DNA of 64,000 nucleotides from Fibrobacter sp. UWT2 (GCF_900142545.1 NZ_FRBF01000011.1:50781-114780), one strand, 5' to 3'; counted from the first letter of the stretch, positions 1 to 9,545 are shown. Made by a program: numbers and translations. The notes: generated from the letters alone by a model not told the origin.

Positions 1-1041
1 TATTTACCTTTGGAATTCAGGTGGTCGGCAGATTCTGCTGCATTTGTGCTAGGTACGGCTAGTCGGGAATCCGGATTTGAATTTGACGGCTGGTATGCGG
101 ATTCGCTTTTCACGAAAAAGATTACGGAAATTCCTGCCGGGAATACCGAGGATGTTACGGTGTACGCCAAATGGAGCCCGAAGACATATACGATAACGTA
201 TCACTTGAATGGCGGTACAAATCATCCGGACAATCCGAGTACTTTTACAGGAGAAGATGACGGTTTTAAGTTCAAGGCGCCGACCCGTGAGGGTGCAGAT
301 TTTTACCGTTGGACTTATGGTGAACTGGGCGGTGTAGCAGAAAAAATTTCCAGGATGCAAAATATTGATTTGTATGCGGAATGGTTCCCTAAGCCGCAGA
401 AGCCCAAACAGAATTCGAAAGGCTGTTATCTCATTGGCACAAGGGAAGAATTGTACTGGTTTGCTGAAATGGTCAATGGGCGGCTAGAAGGTGCTGAACG
501 CAATGCAGAAGCGTGTGCATCACTAGAAGCAGACATTGTCGTCAATGACAGTATAGCGAAGGATGATGTTCTGGACCTTGCCGGAAAGGATTATTTTGTG
601 TGGCAACCCATTGAATATTTTGATGGCAGTTTTAACGGGAACGGGCATTCTATTTCAGGATTGCTGATGCACAATCGTTATTCTGATTTTGAAACGTATG
701 GCGGAATGTTCTATTTCGTAAGGTCTTATAATCAGGTTGTTGATATTTTGATTAAGGATTCGTACCTTCGTGACGTTGGTTTTATAAAGTCATTTTCCAT
801 TACAGGAAACCGTATGGTCCTTTCGAATGTTGAGGCAAAAAGCGATTGGCAAGCCTCTGTTCGCGGCAATAGCGTTACTTTGTCTGGACTCATGCCTGGG
901 CGTACGCTTCTTGTAATGGATGTGCAGGGCCGTGTTATCTGCCGTATGACAACGCAGTCTTCGATGGAAATCGATATTCCTATGGCGGGGCGGTACTTGA
1001 TTCGCTATGGTAAACAAATGAAAACAATATCGGTCCGCTAA
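1..1041 (+). CDS. InlB-repeat (Flg_new) surface protein with T9SS-like tail, 5' truncated
   Basis: The frame is open from base 1, so the true start lies upstream. What remains has two InlB B/Flg_new-type repeats (FDGWYADSLF...VYAKW, then YHLNGG...LYAEW), a GLUG-like segment (NGNGHSISGLL), and a C-terminal region of about 70 residues ending in a beta-rich tail (LVMDVQGRVICR, then GRYLIRYG). That tail resembles type A sorting domains of T9SS cargo, so surface export is inferred. It is a close paralogue of the next gene, matching its last third almost domain for domain. Function is unknown; binding or adhesion is the usual guess for such repeats. Codon use is like the neighbours. Confidence 0.75.
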   Translation, partial: YLPLEFRWSADSAAFVLGTASRESGFEFDGWYADSLFTKKITEIPAGNTEDVTVYAKWSPKTYTITYHLNGGTNHPDNPSTFTGEDDGFKFKAPTREGADFYRWTYGELGGVAEKISRMQNIDLYAEWFPKPQKPKQNSKGCYLIGTREELYWFAEMVNGRLEGAERNAEACASLEADIVVNDSIAKDDVLDLAGKDYFVWQPIEYFDGSFNGNGHSISGLLMHNRYSDFETYGGMFYFVRSYNQVVDILIKDSYLRDVGFIKSFSITGNRMVLSNVEAKSDWQASVRGNSVTLSGLMPGRTLLVMDVQGRVICRMTTQSSMEIDIPMAGRYLIRYGKQMKTISVR

Positions 1042-1070
1042 TTTGTAAAATTACGTTTAATGTCCAAGGA

Positions 1071-1103
1071 AAATCCAGGTTCCGTGAGAATCTGGATTTT
1101 TTT
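1071..1103 (+). terminator. Rho-independent terminator
   Basis: AAATCCAG (1071-1078) pairs with CTGGATTT (1092-1099) and runs into a T tract. It follows the first InlB-repeat gene. The loop is long (13 bases), so efficiency is uncertain. Confidence 0.6.
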
Positions 1104-1107
1104 GATA

Positions 1108-1113
1108 TATATT
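1108..1113 (+). promoter_or_regulatory. Candidate -10 box for the second InlB-repeat gene
   Basis: TATATT lies 32 bases before the ATG at 1146, directly after the terminator, which argues that the tandem paralogue is separately transcribed. No clear -35 is visible. Confidence 0.4.
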
Positions 1114-1145
1114 CAGTTTGTCACTTTGAGTGATGAAGAGAAAAA

Positions 1146-3293
1146 ATGTTTCGCTCAGTTTACGCAGTGTTAGGGTACTTAATGCTGTTAGCCGCGGTGT
1201 CGGCTAACGCCTACACGATTAATTATAATCTGAATGGCGGCGTGAACCATCCTGAAAATCCCGAAAGCTACGACGAGGCGGCGGGCCGTTTCGATTTAAA
1301 AGAACCGACGCGCGAAGGGTATTCCTTTTTAGGCTGGTATATTGAATTTGCTGAAGGGGTGGACGTTCCGCCCAACATGTATTATGGCGAGTATCAAGAT
1401 TACTCCATGTTCGTGCTTGCAAACTACTTGGGCAGTTTTAGCGTGTATGCACGCTGGGGCCTTGTGCCGCAGACGCCGCAACAAGATGAACGCGGCTGCT
1501 ACCTGATTTATACCGCCGAAGAACTTTACGGTATCGCTACCGTTTCTGTTGCGGATTCTACGGCGTTCTCCAAGAAAGACGATTATAAATTCGAAGGCTG
1601 CATCTCGCTCCAGAACGATATCGTGGTGAACGAAAATCTTCTGGATTCTACCGGTAATTTGTCTAGAGAAGATTATGTGTGGTGGATTCCCTTGAAGTTC
1701 AAGGGAACTTTTGAAGGTAACGGTTTCAAGATTTCTGGCTTGCGCGGCAACGACGGCTTGTTTGTAACGCTTGGTGACGAAAACGATGTGTGGGGAAAGA
1801 ACGTCACGGTCGTTAGAAACTTGGGCGTTACGGATTCCTATTTTTCGGGCGGTGATGCCGGCGGAATCGTGGGCAAAGTCGTTGGCCTTGTCCAGATGAC
1901 GAATGTCTATGCCGATGTCTCTGTTCAAGGTTTGCGTTCTACAGTCGCAAATACGGCTCCTGCTGCCGATAGCGTTCAGTTCGAAATTCATTATGTGCTG
2001 AACGGCGGCGAAAATAGCGAATTGAACCCGTCGGGATACGTCAAGGGAGATTCCGCTATTGTGCTTGCAGACCCTCAAAAAGAAAATGACGAATTTGAGG
2101 GCTGGTACCTGGATGAAGACTTTACGCAAAAGATTGACACGATCAAGACGGAACATTATGGCGACTGGACTCTCTACGCAAAATGGAAGAGCTACTTTGT
2201 TGTCGATGTCGAAATGAACGGAGGCCAATTCTATAACGGCGTGAGTTACTACAAGCCCCATGTGGTCAAGTGGTCTGCAGATTCTTCTGCGTATGAGTTA
2301 GGAAAAGCTTACTGGTCCGGCTTTGAATTTGCGGGTTGGTATGCGGACTCCCTTTTGGAAGAAGAAATTACGGAAATCCCTGCCGGCAACACCGAAGACT
2401 TGACGGTGTATGCCAAGTGGAATACGACGGAATATACGATTACCTACCATATGAATGGTGGCGAAAACAATCTGGAAAATATGACTGCTTTCAACGCTGC
2501 CGCAGTGGGATTTGAATTTAAGGAACCTGTTCGCGAAGGTGCAAAATTCAATCGCTGGACATCGAGTAGGCTAGGCTATTATTCGGTGCTGCAGCTGACT
2601 GAAAAGAACAGCATCGAATTGTTTGCGGAATGGACTCCGGCTCCGCAAAAGCCCGAACAGGATACGGCAGGGTGCTATCACCTGAAAAATAAGGAAGAAC
2701 TCTACTGGTTCGCAGGCCTTGTCAATGGTACGTTGGACAGTGTCGATCGCGATGCGAAGGCATGCGCCTCGCTTGATACCGACATCGTTATCAATGAAAA
2801 TGTGCTGACGGATTCCGTGCTGAATCTAAACGATTCGACGACTTATTTCGTGTGGGATGCCATCTGGGATTACGAAGGCAATTTCTCGGGAAATGGTCAT
2901 TCCGTTACGGGTCTTCTTGCGAATAGCAGCTGCGGCGACGAACACATGTTCGCAGGAATGTTCTGCAATGTAAGCAACTACAAGAACATCGTGAATGTCA
3001 AGGTCAACAAGTCTTATGTGCAGGAATACGGCTATATAGATAACTTCGCCATTACCGGCGATACCATGCCTGTTCAGCCTGGTGCTGTCAAGGGTGAATG
3101 GCGCGCCGTGGTAGGTGGAAAGAGCGTTAGCCTGTTTGGACTCGCTCCGGGCAAGATGCTTTTCGTGTATGACCTACAGGGGCGCCTGTTGCGTCGCGAA
3201 AGAACGGAATCCATGATGTTGATGGACTTTATGGATGCGGGACGCTTCCTAATCCGTTATGGAAACGAAACCCGCGCAGTCACGATTCGCTAA
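1146..3293 (+). CDS. InlB-repeat (Flg_new)/GLUG surface protein with T9SS-like tail
   Basis: 715 residues. A signal peptide ([22 protein letters not shown]) is followed by Flg_new/InlB-type repeats around residues 23-105, 275-350, 350-420 and 425-500 (motif NLNGG...GWY...VYAKW). GLUG-like segments follow some of them ([31 protein letters not shown]). The last ~75 residues ([18 protein letters not shown] to the end) are a beta-sandwich-like tail typical of T9SS cargo. It is a tandem paralogue of the truncated upstream gene, and its second half aligns with that gene. No enzymatic motif is visible; a cell-surface adhesin or binding protein is inferred. Confidence 0.8.
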   Translation: MFRSVYAVLGYLMLLAAVSANAYTINYNLNGGVNHPENPESYDEAAGRFDLKEPTREGYSFLGWYIEFAEGVDVPPNMYYGEYQDYSMFVLANYLGSFSVYARWGLVPQTPQQDERGCYLIYTAEELYGIATVSVADSTAFSKKDDYKFEGCISLQNDIVVNENLLDSTGNLSREDYVWWIPLKFKGTFEGNGFKISGLRGNDGLFVTLGDENDVWGKNVTVVRNLGVTDSYFSGGDAGGIVGKVVGLVQMTNVYADVSVQGLRSTVANTAPAADSVQFEIHYVLNGGENSELNPSGYVKGDSAIVLADPQKENDEFEGWYLDEDFTQKIDTIKTEHYGDWTLYAKWKSYFVVDVEMNGGQFYNGVSYYKPHVVKWSADSSAYELGKAYWSGFEFAGWYADSLLEEEITEIPAGNTEDLTVYAKWNTTEYTITYHMNGGENNLENMTAFNAAAVGFEFKEPVREGAKFNRWTSSRLGYYSVLQLTEKNSIELFAEWTPAPQKPEQDTAGCYHLKNKEELYWFAGLVNGTLDSVDRDAKACASLDTDIVINENVLTDSVLNLNDSTTYFVWDAIWDYEGNFSGNGHSVTGLLANSSCGDEHMFAGMFCNVSNYKNIVNVKVNKSYVQEYGYIDNFAITGDTMPVQPGAVKGEWRAVVGGKSVSLFGLAPGKMLFVYDLQGRLLRRERTESMMLMDFMDAGRFLIRYGNETRAVTIR

Positions 3294-3299
3294 TTTTGC

Positions 3300-3307
3300 T
3301 ATCTTTG
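3300..3307 (+). promoter_or_regulatory. TAnnTTTG -10 element, probably giving leaderless folE mRNA
   Basis: TATCTTTG lies with its hexamer ending 7 bases before the folE ATG at 3313, and there is no Shine-Dalgarno. The lpxA start at 14591 has the same box at the same spacing, so the transcript probably starts at or next to the ATG. Confidence 0.55.
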
Positions 3308-3312
3308 GCCCC

Positions 3313-3882
3313 ATGATGGATTTTAAGAAAATGGAAGACGGCTTCCGGATGATTCTGGAAGGTATGGACGAAAACCCGAACCGCGAAGGTCTTATCGATA
3401 CGCCCAAGCGTGTCGCCAAGATGTATGCTGAACTCATGACGGGCCTTTCGGGCGAAACCCGCGCCGAAGATATCCTCAAGACTCGCTTTCACGAGAAGTA
3501 CGATGAAATGATCATTGTGCCGGATATCGAATTTGCCAGTATGTGCGAACACCATTTTCTGCCGTTCACGGGCAAGGCTCACGTGGCCTACATTCCGGGC
3601 GATTGCGTCGTTGGTCTCTCCAAGATTCCGCGCGTGGTGGAATTCTACGCTCGTTTCCCGCAGATTCAGGAACGCATGACGCGCCAGATTGCGGAACTCA
3701 TCCAGAATGAGCTGAACCCGAAGGGAGTCGCGGTCGTTTTGGAAGCGTCTCACATGTGCATGACGATGCGCGGCGTCAAGAAACCGGGTGCCACTATGGT
3801 GACCACGCAGCTTTTGGGCCGATTCAAGACGGACGAAAAGACCCGCGCCGAATTCATGTCCAGGATTTACGCTCCTAGGTAA
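3313..3882 (+). CDS. folE: GTP cyclohydrolase I
   Basis: 189 residues, the normal length for FolE. It converts GTP to 7,8-dihydroneopterin triphosphate, the first step of folate (and pterin/queuosine) synthesis, in the cytoplasm. Family signatures are present: the zinc ligands in [10 protein letters not shown] and in [14 protein letters not shown], plus [17 protein letters not shown] near the N-terminus. An in-frame ATG at 3259 would add 18 residues and overlap the previous gene. I chose 3313 because the family usually starts close to the [10 protein letters not shown] region and a TATCTTTG box sits just before it; 3316 (second Met) is equally possible. It stands alone, with a terminator after it. 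Confidence 0.95.
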   Translation: MMDFKKMEDGFRMILEGMDENPNREGLIDTPKRVAKMYAELMTGLSGETRAEDILKTRFHEKYDEMIIVPDIEFASMCEHHFLPFTGKAHVAYIPGDCVVGLSKIPRVVEFYARFPQIQERMTRQIAELIQNELNPKGVAVVLEASHMCMTMRGVKKPGATMVTTQLLGRFKTDEKTRAEFMSRIYAPR

Positions 3883-4193
3883 ACGTTCTTTAAAAAAAAC
3901 GTGTTAATATTTTTCTGGTTTTAGTCCCCCGCTCCGGTCGGGGGCTTTTATTTTTTTTCAAAATAAGCTAAATGGGGCAGCCCGGCATGTGTAAGAATAA
4001 CCTTATCCATTATGGATAAATTACATACAAATTAGAATGCAAAAATCTTGCTTTTTGAGCTAATTTCGCCATTTTTGGCTCCTTTTGACTATGGACTTAT
4101 TGTCCATGGAAACTCGTTTCGGACTGTTTTTTTCGCTTGTTTTTCAAGGTATCTTTAGAATGGTGTTAAGGGAAAGGTATAAAAGGAGTCACA
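3883..4193. other. Intergenic region, folE to esterase
   Basis: It holds the folE terminator (3924-3959), a small inverted repeat (ATGGAC 4091-4096 / GTCCAT 4102-4107), a candidate -10 box TATCTT at 4150-4155, and the Shine-Dalgarno AAAGGAG (4182-4188) of the next gene. No other coding signal was seen. Confidence 0.5.
3924..3959 (+). terminator. folE terminator
   Basis: CCCCCG (3926-3931) pairs with CGGGGG (3939-3944) around a 7-base loop, followed by a long T-rich run. Confidence 0.85.
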
Positions 4194-5573
4194 ATGAAAT
4201 CGAGATATTTCAAGAATTTGGCAAAGGGCCTGGTGGTTGCAGGCGCTGCCTTTGCTTTGGTCAACTGCGGCGATGCTGCGGATCAAGTCAATAACGCCGT
4301 TGCTGAAGCCCAGCAACAGTACCAGGAACAGCAGAATCCTGCAAATCCGGACAATCCGGCAAATCCCACAGATCCTACCTTTCCGACCGATCCCTCACAG
4401 ACGGTGACTGACCCTGCACAGCAGGGGACCGTTACTCCTGTGGATCCGGCAGACCCGAATGCGACTCCGACAGATCCGAGTCAGGGCGTGACTGACCCCA
4501 CTCAGCCTGCAGATCCTTCGCAGACTGTTCAGCCCGCAGACACGACTGCCCAGGTTACCGAACCTGTGGTTGGACCTGGCGGTGAACAGCAGCCTGTCGA
4601 TACGACGGCAACGAATCCTCCTGCAATCTCTAGCAGCTCTGCCGCTGGTTCCGATCCCGTTCCGACTTCTAGCTCTGCCGTGGATTCCCCCAAGTCCAGC
4701 TCCAGCGAAGCCGTAAAGCCCGCCAGTTCTTCTAGCGAACAGGTTGTGTCTTCTTCTAGCGAAGAGAAGGCCGATGACGGCATCTTCCTCGTTGATGGCA
4801 AGGAAGAAGAAAAGAACTACCTGGAAGTCGAATATATCAAGAATACGGCCGACAACGGCGGTGGCGTCCTTTGCTACCCGAAGCAGCTTTCCAATACCAA
4901 GAAGCATGGTGTTATCTTGTGGGGCCCGGGTGGCGGCTCTAGCCCCAACGATTACGAAGGTATCATTCGCCGTCTCGCCTCTCACGGTTTCGTGGTGGTG
5001 GCTACCAGCGAATCTCCGGATGGTACGAACCGCGGTATCCCCGCACTCGACTGGCTCGCCAAGAAGAATACCACCCAGGGCGATGTGCTGTACGGCAAAC
5101 TCGATATGACGAAGGTGGGCGCAAGCGGCCACTCCATGGGCGGTCTCCAGTCCGAAAAGATGCTTATCAACGACAAGCGCGTGATTACGGCTGTCCTCAA
5201 CAACAGCGGTGCATTCAACCATGCTGAACTAGCGAATGTCCCTGCCGGAAAGACTGCTGCAATCGTCTACGGTGAAGGCGGTATGGAACGCCCGAACGCC
5301 GAAGGTGACTACAACAACAATAACGTCAGGATTCCGGCTTGCCTCCTCAAGATGACTGGTGGTCAGGGCAATGAATGCCAGAACGGCGAATGCGGCTGGG
5401 GCCATGGTTCCGGTCCGTGGGGCGGCATGGCAGCGACCGTTGCTTGGATGCGTTGGCACCTCGGTGGCGAAACATTCCGCAAAGATGATTTTGTGGGTTC
5501 TTCTGGCAAGTACATTAATGGCGCTATCCTTGGCCAGCCGGGCAAGTGGAAAGGCCAGTGCAAGAACTTCTAA
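4194..5573 (+). CDS. Lipoprotein alpha/beta-hydrolase (cutinase/dienelactone-hydrolase-like esterase)
   Basis: 459 residues. The lipobox LVNC puts a lipidated Cys at residue 25. Residues ~40-135 are a Pro/Thr/Asp linker (repeated PADP, PTDP, TDP) and ~135-195 a Ser-rich linker, both typical of Fibrobacter extracellular enzymes. The rest is an alpha/beta-hydrolase: oxyanion region ILWGPGGGSS, then RLASHGFVVVATS, and nucleophile elbow GASGHSMGGLQS. A His in ECGWGHGSGPWG could complete the triad; the Asp is not assigned. GHSMGG is the elbow seen in cutinases and related polyester or acyl esterases. It probably acts at the outer surface on ester bonds of plant cell wall material. The start has a strong AAAGGAG. 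Four Cys near the end suggest disulfides. Substrate is not deducible. Confidence 0.8.
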   Translation: MKSRYFKNLAKGLVVAGAAFALVNCGDAADQVNNAVAEAQQQYQEQQNPANPDNPANPTDPTFPTDPSQTVTDPAQQGTVTPVDPADPNATPTDPSQGVTDPTQPADPSQTVQPADTTAQVTEPVVGPGGEQQPVDTTATNPPAISSSSAAGSDPVPTSSSAVDSPKSSSSEAVKPASSSSEQVVSSSSEEKADDGIFLVDGKEEEKNYLEVEYIKNTADNGGGVLCYPKQLSNTKKHGVILWGPGGGSSPNDYEGIIRRLASHGFVVVATSESPDGTNRGIPALDWLAKKNTTQGDVLYGKLDMTKVGASGHSMGGLQSEKMLINDKRVITAVLNNSGAFNHAELANVPAGKTAAIVYGEGGMERPNAEGDYNNNNVRIPACLLKMTGGQGNECQNGECGWGHGSGPWGGMAATVAWMRWHLGGETFRKDDFVGSSGKYINGAILGQPGKWKGQCKNF

Positions 5574-5595
5574 GAAACTCCACACTCACTCCTTA

Positions 5596-5626
5596 CATCC
5601 CGTCCGAATGGGCGGGGTGTTTTTTA
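5596..5626 (+). terminator. Terminator of the esterase gene
   Basis: CATCCCGTCC (5596-5605) pairs with GGGCGGGGTG (5610-5619) around loop GAAT, followed by six T. Confidence 0.9.
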
Positions 5627-5680
5627 TAGAAACACCTTGCTATTGCCTTGGCTTTTTTTATAATTATTGGTGAAAACGAA

Positions 5681-5720
5681 CTACTAACCACTGTCTACTT
5701 CTAACTTCCTACCGTCTACT
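5681..5720. repeat. Pyrimidine-rich dispersed repeat, copy 1
   Basis: The stretch CTAACCACTGTC...CTTCCTACCGTCTAC recurs in reverse complement at 48612-48640. Shorter relatives are at 6956-6974 and 36935-36960. It lies in the leader of the glycogen synthase gene, ending 5 bases before its ATG. Confidence 0.6.
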
Positions 5721-5725
5721 AGATT

Positions 5726-6955
5726 ATGAACGCAGCAATTTTGACGAATGAGTTCCCGCCGGAAATTTATGGCGGTGCAGGTATTCACGTAAAGTTCCTT
5801 ACGCAGGAACTTGCAAAGCTTTGCCATGTGGAAGCACGTTGCTTTGGCGTGCAAGACGAAGACAAGGATAATATCCGTGCTTTGGGTTTTTCTCGCAAGT
5901 TAGGTTTGAACCCGCACGATGATCGTTTCCAAAAGATTTTCAAGCCGCTCGACATTAACCTCCAGTGGGCGGCCGCGCTCGACAATATCGATGTCATTCA
6001 CTGTCATACGTGGTACAGCCACTTTGGCGGCGTTCTCGCTAGCCGCCTTTTGCAGTGCCCGTTGATTCTTACGACGCATTCGCTCGAACCGCACCGTCCG
6101 TGGAAGGCCGAACAGTTGGGTGATGGTGGCTATGCCATGAGCTGCTGGATTGAACGTACCGCTTACGAAGCTGCCGACGGCGTGATTGCCGTGAGCCAGG
6201 GCATGAAGCGCGACGTGATGAAACTCTACGGAGTTCCCGAAGATCGCGTGAAGGTGATTTACAACGGTATCGATCCGGACTTTTATGCGCCGACTTTCGA
6301 CGAAAAAATCCTCGTTAAGTGGGGCGTCGACCCGAAACGTCCGTTTGTGCTGTTCGTGGGTCGCATTACGCGCCAGAAGGGCATTAGCCAGCTGATCCAG
6401 GCGATTCCGCAAATCGACAAGGGTGCCCAGGTGGTGCTCTGCGCGGGCGCACCCGATACCATTGAACTTGCCGACGAATGCAAGGCTCTCATCGAAGAGG
6501 TACAGAAGACGCGCGACGGTGTGGTCTGGATTCAGGAAGCGGTTCCGCACGAAGAACTCCGCGTGCTTTACAGCCATGCGACCGTATTTGCAACGCCCTC
6601 GCTCTATGAACCGTTCGGTATCATCAACCTTGAAGCTATGAGCTGCGGTACTCCGGTGGTGGGCTCTGCGGTGGGTGGCATTCCCGAAATCATCGTGGAC
6701 GGCGAAACCGGATTCCTGGTTCCGTTGAAACATGTATCCGAAACGGATTTTGAACCGGCTGACCCGAAGGCATTCCAGACCGATTTCGCGAACAAGCTCA
6801 ACAAGATTCTTGAAAACCCGGAACTGGCAAAGAAGATGGGCGAAGTCAGCCGCAAGCGCGCGATTGACGTGTTCAGCTGGAAGTCTATTGCTAAGCAGAC
6901 ATACGACTTCTACCAGGAATGTATTGACCGCTATAAAAAAGAAGGCAAGAGATAG
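5726..6955 (+). CDS. glgA: Glycogen synthase, GT4 (actinobacterial GlgA/GlgM) type
   Basis: 409 residues. GT-B glycosyltransferase: the N-terminal half has NEFPPEIYGGAGIHV and the middle IAVSQGMKRDVMKLYG with VKVIYNGID. The C-terminal nucleotide-binding half has LFVGRITRQKG and the paired glutamates in EPFGIINLEAMSCGTPVVGS. The layout matches the Corynebacterium/mycobacterial glycogen synthase family rather than the longer GT5 GlgA. It would transfer glucose from ADP-glucose (or UDP-glucose) to glycogen, or to glucose-1-phosphate as actinobacterial GlgM does; the sequence cannot decide. Fibrobacters are known to store much glycogen. No Shine-Dalgarno is evident; a pyrimidine-rich repeat sits directly before the ATG. 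It converges on dsbD. Confidence 0.88.
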   Translation: MNAAILTNEFPPEIYGGAGIHVKFLTQELAKLCHVEARCFGVQDEDKDNIRALGFSRKLGLNPHDDRFQKIFKPLDINLQWAAALDNIDVIHCHTWYSHFGGVLASRLLQCPLILTTHSLEPHRPWKAEQLGDGGYAMSCWIERTAYEAADGVIAVSQGMKRDVMKLYGVPEDRVKVIYNGIDPDFYAPTFDEKILVKWGVDPKRPFVLFVGRITRQKGISQLIQAIPQIDKGAQVVLCAGAPDTIELADECKALIEEVQKTRDGVVWIQEAVPHEELRVLYSHATVFATPSLYEPFGIINLEAMSCGTPVVGSAVGGIPEIIVDGETGFLVPLKHVSETDFEPADPKAFQTDFANKLNKILENPELAKKMGEVSRKRAIDVFSWKSIAKQTYDFYQECIDRYKKEGKR

Positions 6956-6974
6956 CCTACTTCCTACTTCCTAC
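6956..6974. repeat. Short repeat CCTACTTCCTACTTCCTAC overlapping the dsbD 3' end
   Basis: Three near-copies of CTACTTC run from the glgA stop into the dsbD 3' end. On the minus strand the unit encodes the last residues and stop of dsbD (..VGSRK stop). It resembles the repeats at 5681-5720 and 36935-36960. Confidence 0.5.
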
Positions 6975-8867
6975 AATATTCTCTACAATCGCTGCTGTCG
7001 TGAGTAATTCCGGCAGCACGATTTGTTTAGATGCATCCCCTGCCGGGTAAATCGCATAGGCGGGCACGCCCGACTTGTGCATGCTCTTTAAGAGTGCATT
7101 CACTTCGGGTGTTTCGCGTGTCCAGTCGGCCTTTACCAGCGCCACATTCAAACTGTCCATGGCGCGGCGGAATTCGTCGCGGTTGAGGACTGCGGCTTCG
7201 TTCGTTTTGCAAGTGAGACACCAGTCGGCAGTAGCATCGATGAATACGGTGCGGTTTGCTTTTGCGAATTCTTCGATTAAGGCGGGGCTGTAACGGTACC
7301 AGCCGTCGGCTGTCATCTGCTCTTGCATGCGGGCGTTGAACTTTTCGCTGGCAGCACGTTCGTATTCAGGAACGATTGCAGCGAACCAGATTGATACGAG
7401 AAAGACTATGCTTAATCCGAATCCTGCGACTTCGCGCCCGAAGGCAACTCCCGGCGGCGCGAATTTGCCGAGCAGTACGCTACAGGCAACGCTTGCTACC
7501 ACGATGATAGAGAACATCCCGACGCCAGCGGTGCCGGCTTGTTCATTCACAATCCACAAGAGCCATGCGACGGTCGCGAGGAGCAATACGCCCATCACCT
7601 TCTGGAGCTTCACCATCCACGGACCCGGTTTCGGGAATACCTTCAGGACTTTCGGGAAGGCGCTTACGAGCATGTAGGGGAGGGCAAGGCCGAGCCCTGC
7701 CGCCGTAAAGAACAAGAAGAGTACTGGCGTCGTCTGCGCAAAGGCGAATCCCATGGCGGTGCCGAGGAAGGGGGCCGAGCACGGCGTGCTTAAAAGAACA
7801 AGAAGCGCTCCAGTAAAGAAGGCGCCTGCGAAGCCCGCCTTATGGCCGGCTTCATCCATCTTGGTGGTGGCGCCCCACGGGAGCCACACTTCGAATACGC
7901 CGAAAAAGCTCATGGCGAATGCAGTCAGAATCACGACCATAAAGGCGATGAATCCTGCACTCTGGAATTGCATGCCCCAGCCCGCGGACCCGCCGCCGGC
8001 CTTGACGGCGGCGACAACGGCGGCCAGCGCCCAGAAACTTGCCAGAATGCCCGCCGTTGTGGCTCCTCCCAACGCGAGGAGCCGTCCGCGACTTTCACCG
8101 GCCTGCTTAATTAAGCTAAAAAGCTTGAGCGAAAGCACCGGCAGCACGCACGGCATCAAGTTCAGAATAATTCCGCCGAGAAATGCGAAAAACAATAGCG
8201 CGATGATTCCTGCCGAAGCGGTGGCGCCTGCATCGCTCGTTTCCAAGTTTTCATTGTTGCTTGTGTTGGCGGTTACTTCATTTTCGAAGTCGTTTTTTTT
8301 TGCGCTGCTATTTACATTGCTGGATTTTGCGCTAGCCGCATTTCCGCTGAGCGAGATCGTCTTGCTCGCAGGCGCAAGGCAAATGGAATTGTCGCAGGCT
8401 TGGTAATGGAAGGTTGCTTCCGTTCCAAGGCTGTCGTATTTTTCACCAACGCTTTTCACCGGAATTTCAATCTTGAATTCTCCGCGGAAGGTGAGAATTT
8501 CAAGTTCCAACGCTTCGTTGTATTCCTTGATCGGTGCGGGCCATACGACATCGCCGAATTCAATTCCTTCGGCTTTCACCTCGATTGAAGAAGGCTTCAG
8601 GAATTCATCGGTGACTTCGTTGGCGTTCACGTGCCATTTTTCAGGAACGGTTACCCATACGGTCAGTTTTCCGCCGTCTTTCAGTGCGCCTGCGCTGTAC
8701 TGCATCTGCATTTCGGGAGGCGGCATGGAATTCATGTTGAACTCTTGCGCGTTTACAGATTGTGGATAAACTACCAAAAATAAGGCCAAACTAAAAAAAG
8801 CTGTTGATAGTTGCAAACAACTATTTGCAAAATTCTCAAAAATTCGTTTTTTCGTTTTTATTTTCAT
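6957..8867 (-). CDS. dsbD: Thiol:disulfide interchange protein DsbD
   Basis: 636 residues in the classic three-part order. A signal peptide leads into a periplasmic alpha domain with its Cys pair (YQACDNSICLAP), then about eight membrane helices (from IIALLFFAFLGGIILNLMPCVLPVLSLK), then a C-terminal thioredoxin-like domain with WCLTCK. It carries electrons from cytoplasmic thioredoxin across the inner membrane to periplasmic partners. I use ATG at 8867; an in-frame GTG at 8879 adds four residues. TTGACA about 18 bases before TAAAAT lies just upstream, so the leader is very short. It is divergent from the ECF sigma gene. The extreme C-terminus is written by a short dispersed repeat. Confidence 0.93.
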   Translation of the reverse strand: MKIKTKKRIFENFANSCLQLSTAFFSLALFLVVYPQSVNAQEFNMNSMPPPEMQMQYSAGALKDGGKLTVWVTVPEKWHVNANEVTDEFLKPSSIEVKAEGIEFGDVVWPAPIKEYNEALELEILTFRGEFKIEIPVKSVGEKYDSLGTEATFHYQACDNSICLAPASKTISLSGNAASAKSSNVNSSAKKNDFENEVTANTSNNENLETSDAGATASAGIIALLFFAFLGGIILNLMPCVLPVLSLKLFSLIKQAGESRGRLLALGGATTAGILASFWALAAVVAAVKAGGGSAGWGMQFQSAGFIAFMVVILTAFAMSFFGVFEVWLPWGATTKMDEAGHKAGFAGAFFTGALLVLLSTPCSAPFLGTAMGFAFAQTTPVLFLFFTAAGLGLALPYMLVSAFPKVLKVFPKPGPWMVKLQKVMGVLLLATVAWLLWIVNEQAGTAGVGMFSIIVVASVACSVLLGKFAPPGVAFGREVAGFGLSIVFLVSIWFAAIVPEYERAASEKFNARMQEQMTADGWYRYSPALIEEFAKANRTVFIDATADWCLTCKTNEAAVLNRDEFRRAMDSLNVALVKADWTRETPEVNALLKSMHKSGVPAYAIYPAGDASKQIVLPELLTTAAIVENIVGSRK

Positions 8868-8915
8868 AAATTTTATCACAACTGAAAGTTCGCTGTCAAA
8901 ATTCCTGTTTGCAAT

Positions 8916-9536
8916 ATGTCAAAGTCAAGAATTTTAACAGAAGAACCTCCCGAATGGGTTGAAAAAGTGTGGCGCAAGAACGCTTCACAAATTTACAAAC
9001 TATGTCAGGCACAGAGTAGCGACGACGATAGCGCAAAAGACCTTTTTCAAGAGGTTGCGCTCCGATTATGCCGGTCTGCAGGCACACTGGACCTGAAAAA
9101 GCCGATATATCCTTGGTTACGGACGGTAGTTCATAACACGTTTTTCGATATGAATCGGAGGATGTTGCCCGTTATCCCCTTTTCGCAGCTGTCGGATATT
9201 TACGTGCCTTACGATATCACCGCTAACAAGGACGTTATGCAAGAATTGCGTGAACGGCGCAAGTGGCTCTTTGTCCGCCGTGAGTTGGATTACCTGATGG
9301 AAGACCTTACGGCTGCCGAACGGATGGCTGTGGAAATCCATTGTGTCGGGGAAATCCGTGTTGCGGATGCCTGTCTTTATTGCGGCGTCAACCGAGGGAC
9401 TTTTCTAAGCAGAAAAAAGGTCGCCTTGAGAAAGATGCGTAAAAAGAAGGACATTTATATATCAAAATTTAAAAATAATGAAAGTTCTTGCTTGAAATTG
9501 GACGATTTGCTAACGCGGGCAAGTGAATTTTCGTAA
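8916..9536 (+). CDS. ECF-type RNA polymerase sigma factor
   Basis: 206 residues. A sigma-70 region 2 is visible at about residues 20-80 (DDDSAKDLFQEVALRLC, then YPWLRTVVHNTFFDMNRR). A region 4 helix-turn-helix is at ~130-180 (LTAAERMAVEIHC, then VADACLYCGVNRGTFLSRKKVALRKMRK). Group IV (ECF) architecture with no region 1 or 3. No anti-sigma gene follows; the next gene, 9 bases on, encodes a propeller protein with a sorting-like tail, so the two may be co-transcribed. The lysine-rich C-terminal extension after region 4 is unusual. Target promoters cannot be read from the window. Confidence 0.85.
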   Translation: MSKSRILTEEPPEWVEKVWRKNASQIYKLCQAQSSDDDSAKDLFQEVALRLCRSAGTLDLKKPIYPWLRTVVHNTFFDMNRRMLPVIPFSQLSDIYVPYDITANKDVMQELRERRKWLFVRRELDYLMEDLTAAERMAVEIHCVGEIRVADACLYCGVNRGTFLSRKKVALRKMRKKKDIYISKFKNNESSCLKLDDLLTRASEFS

Positions 9537-9545
9537 TTTTAGGGG

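Noticed and set aside
3259..3312. Upstream ATG as the folE start
   Set aside because: It overlaps the end of the previous gene, adds 18 residues without family similarity, and places the promoter box inside the gene.
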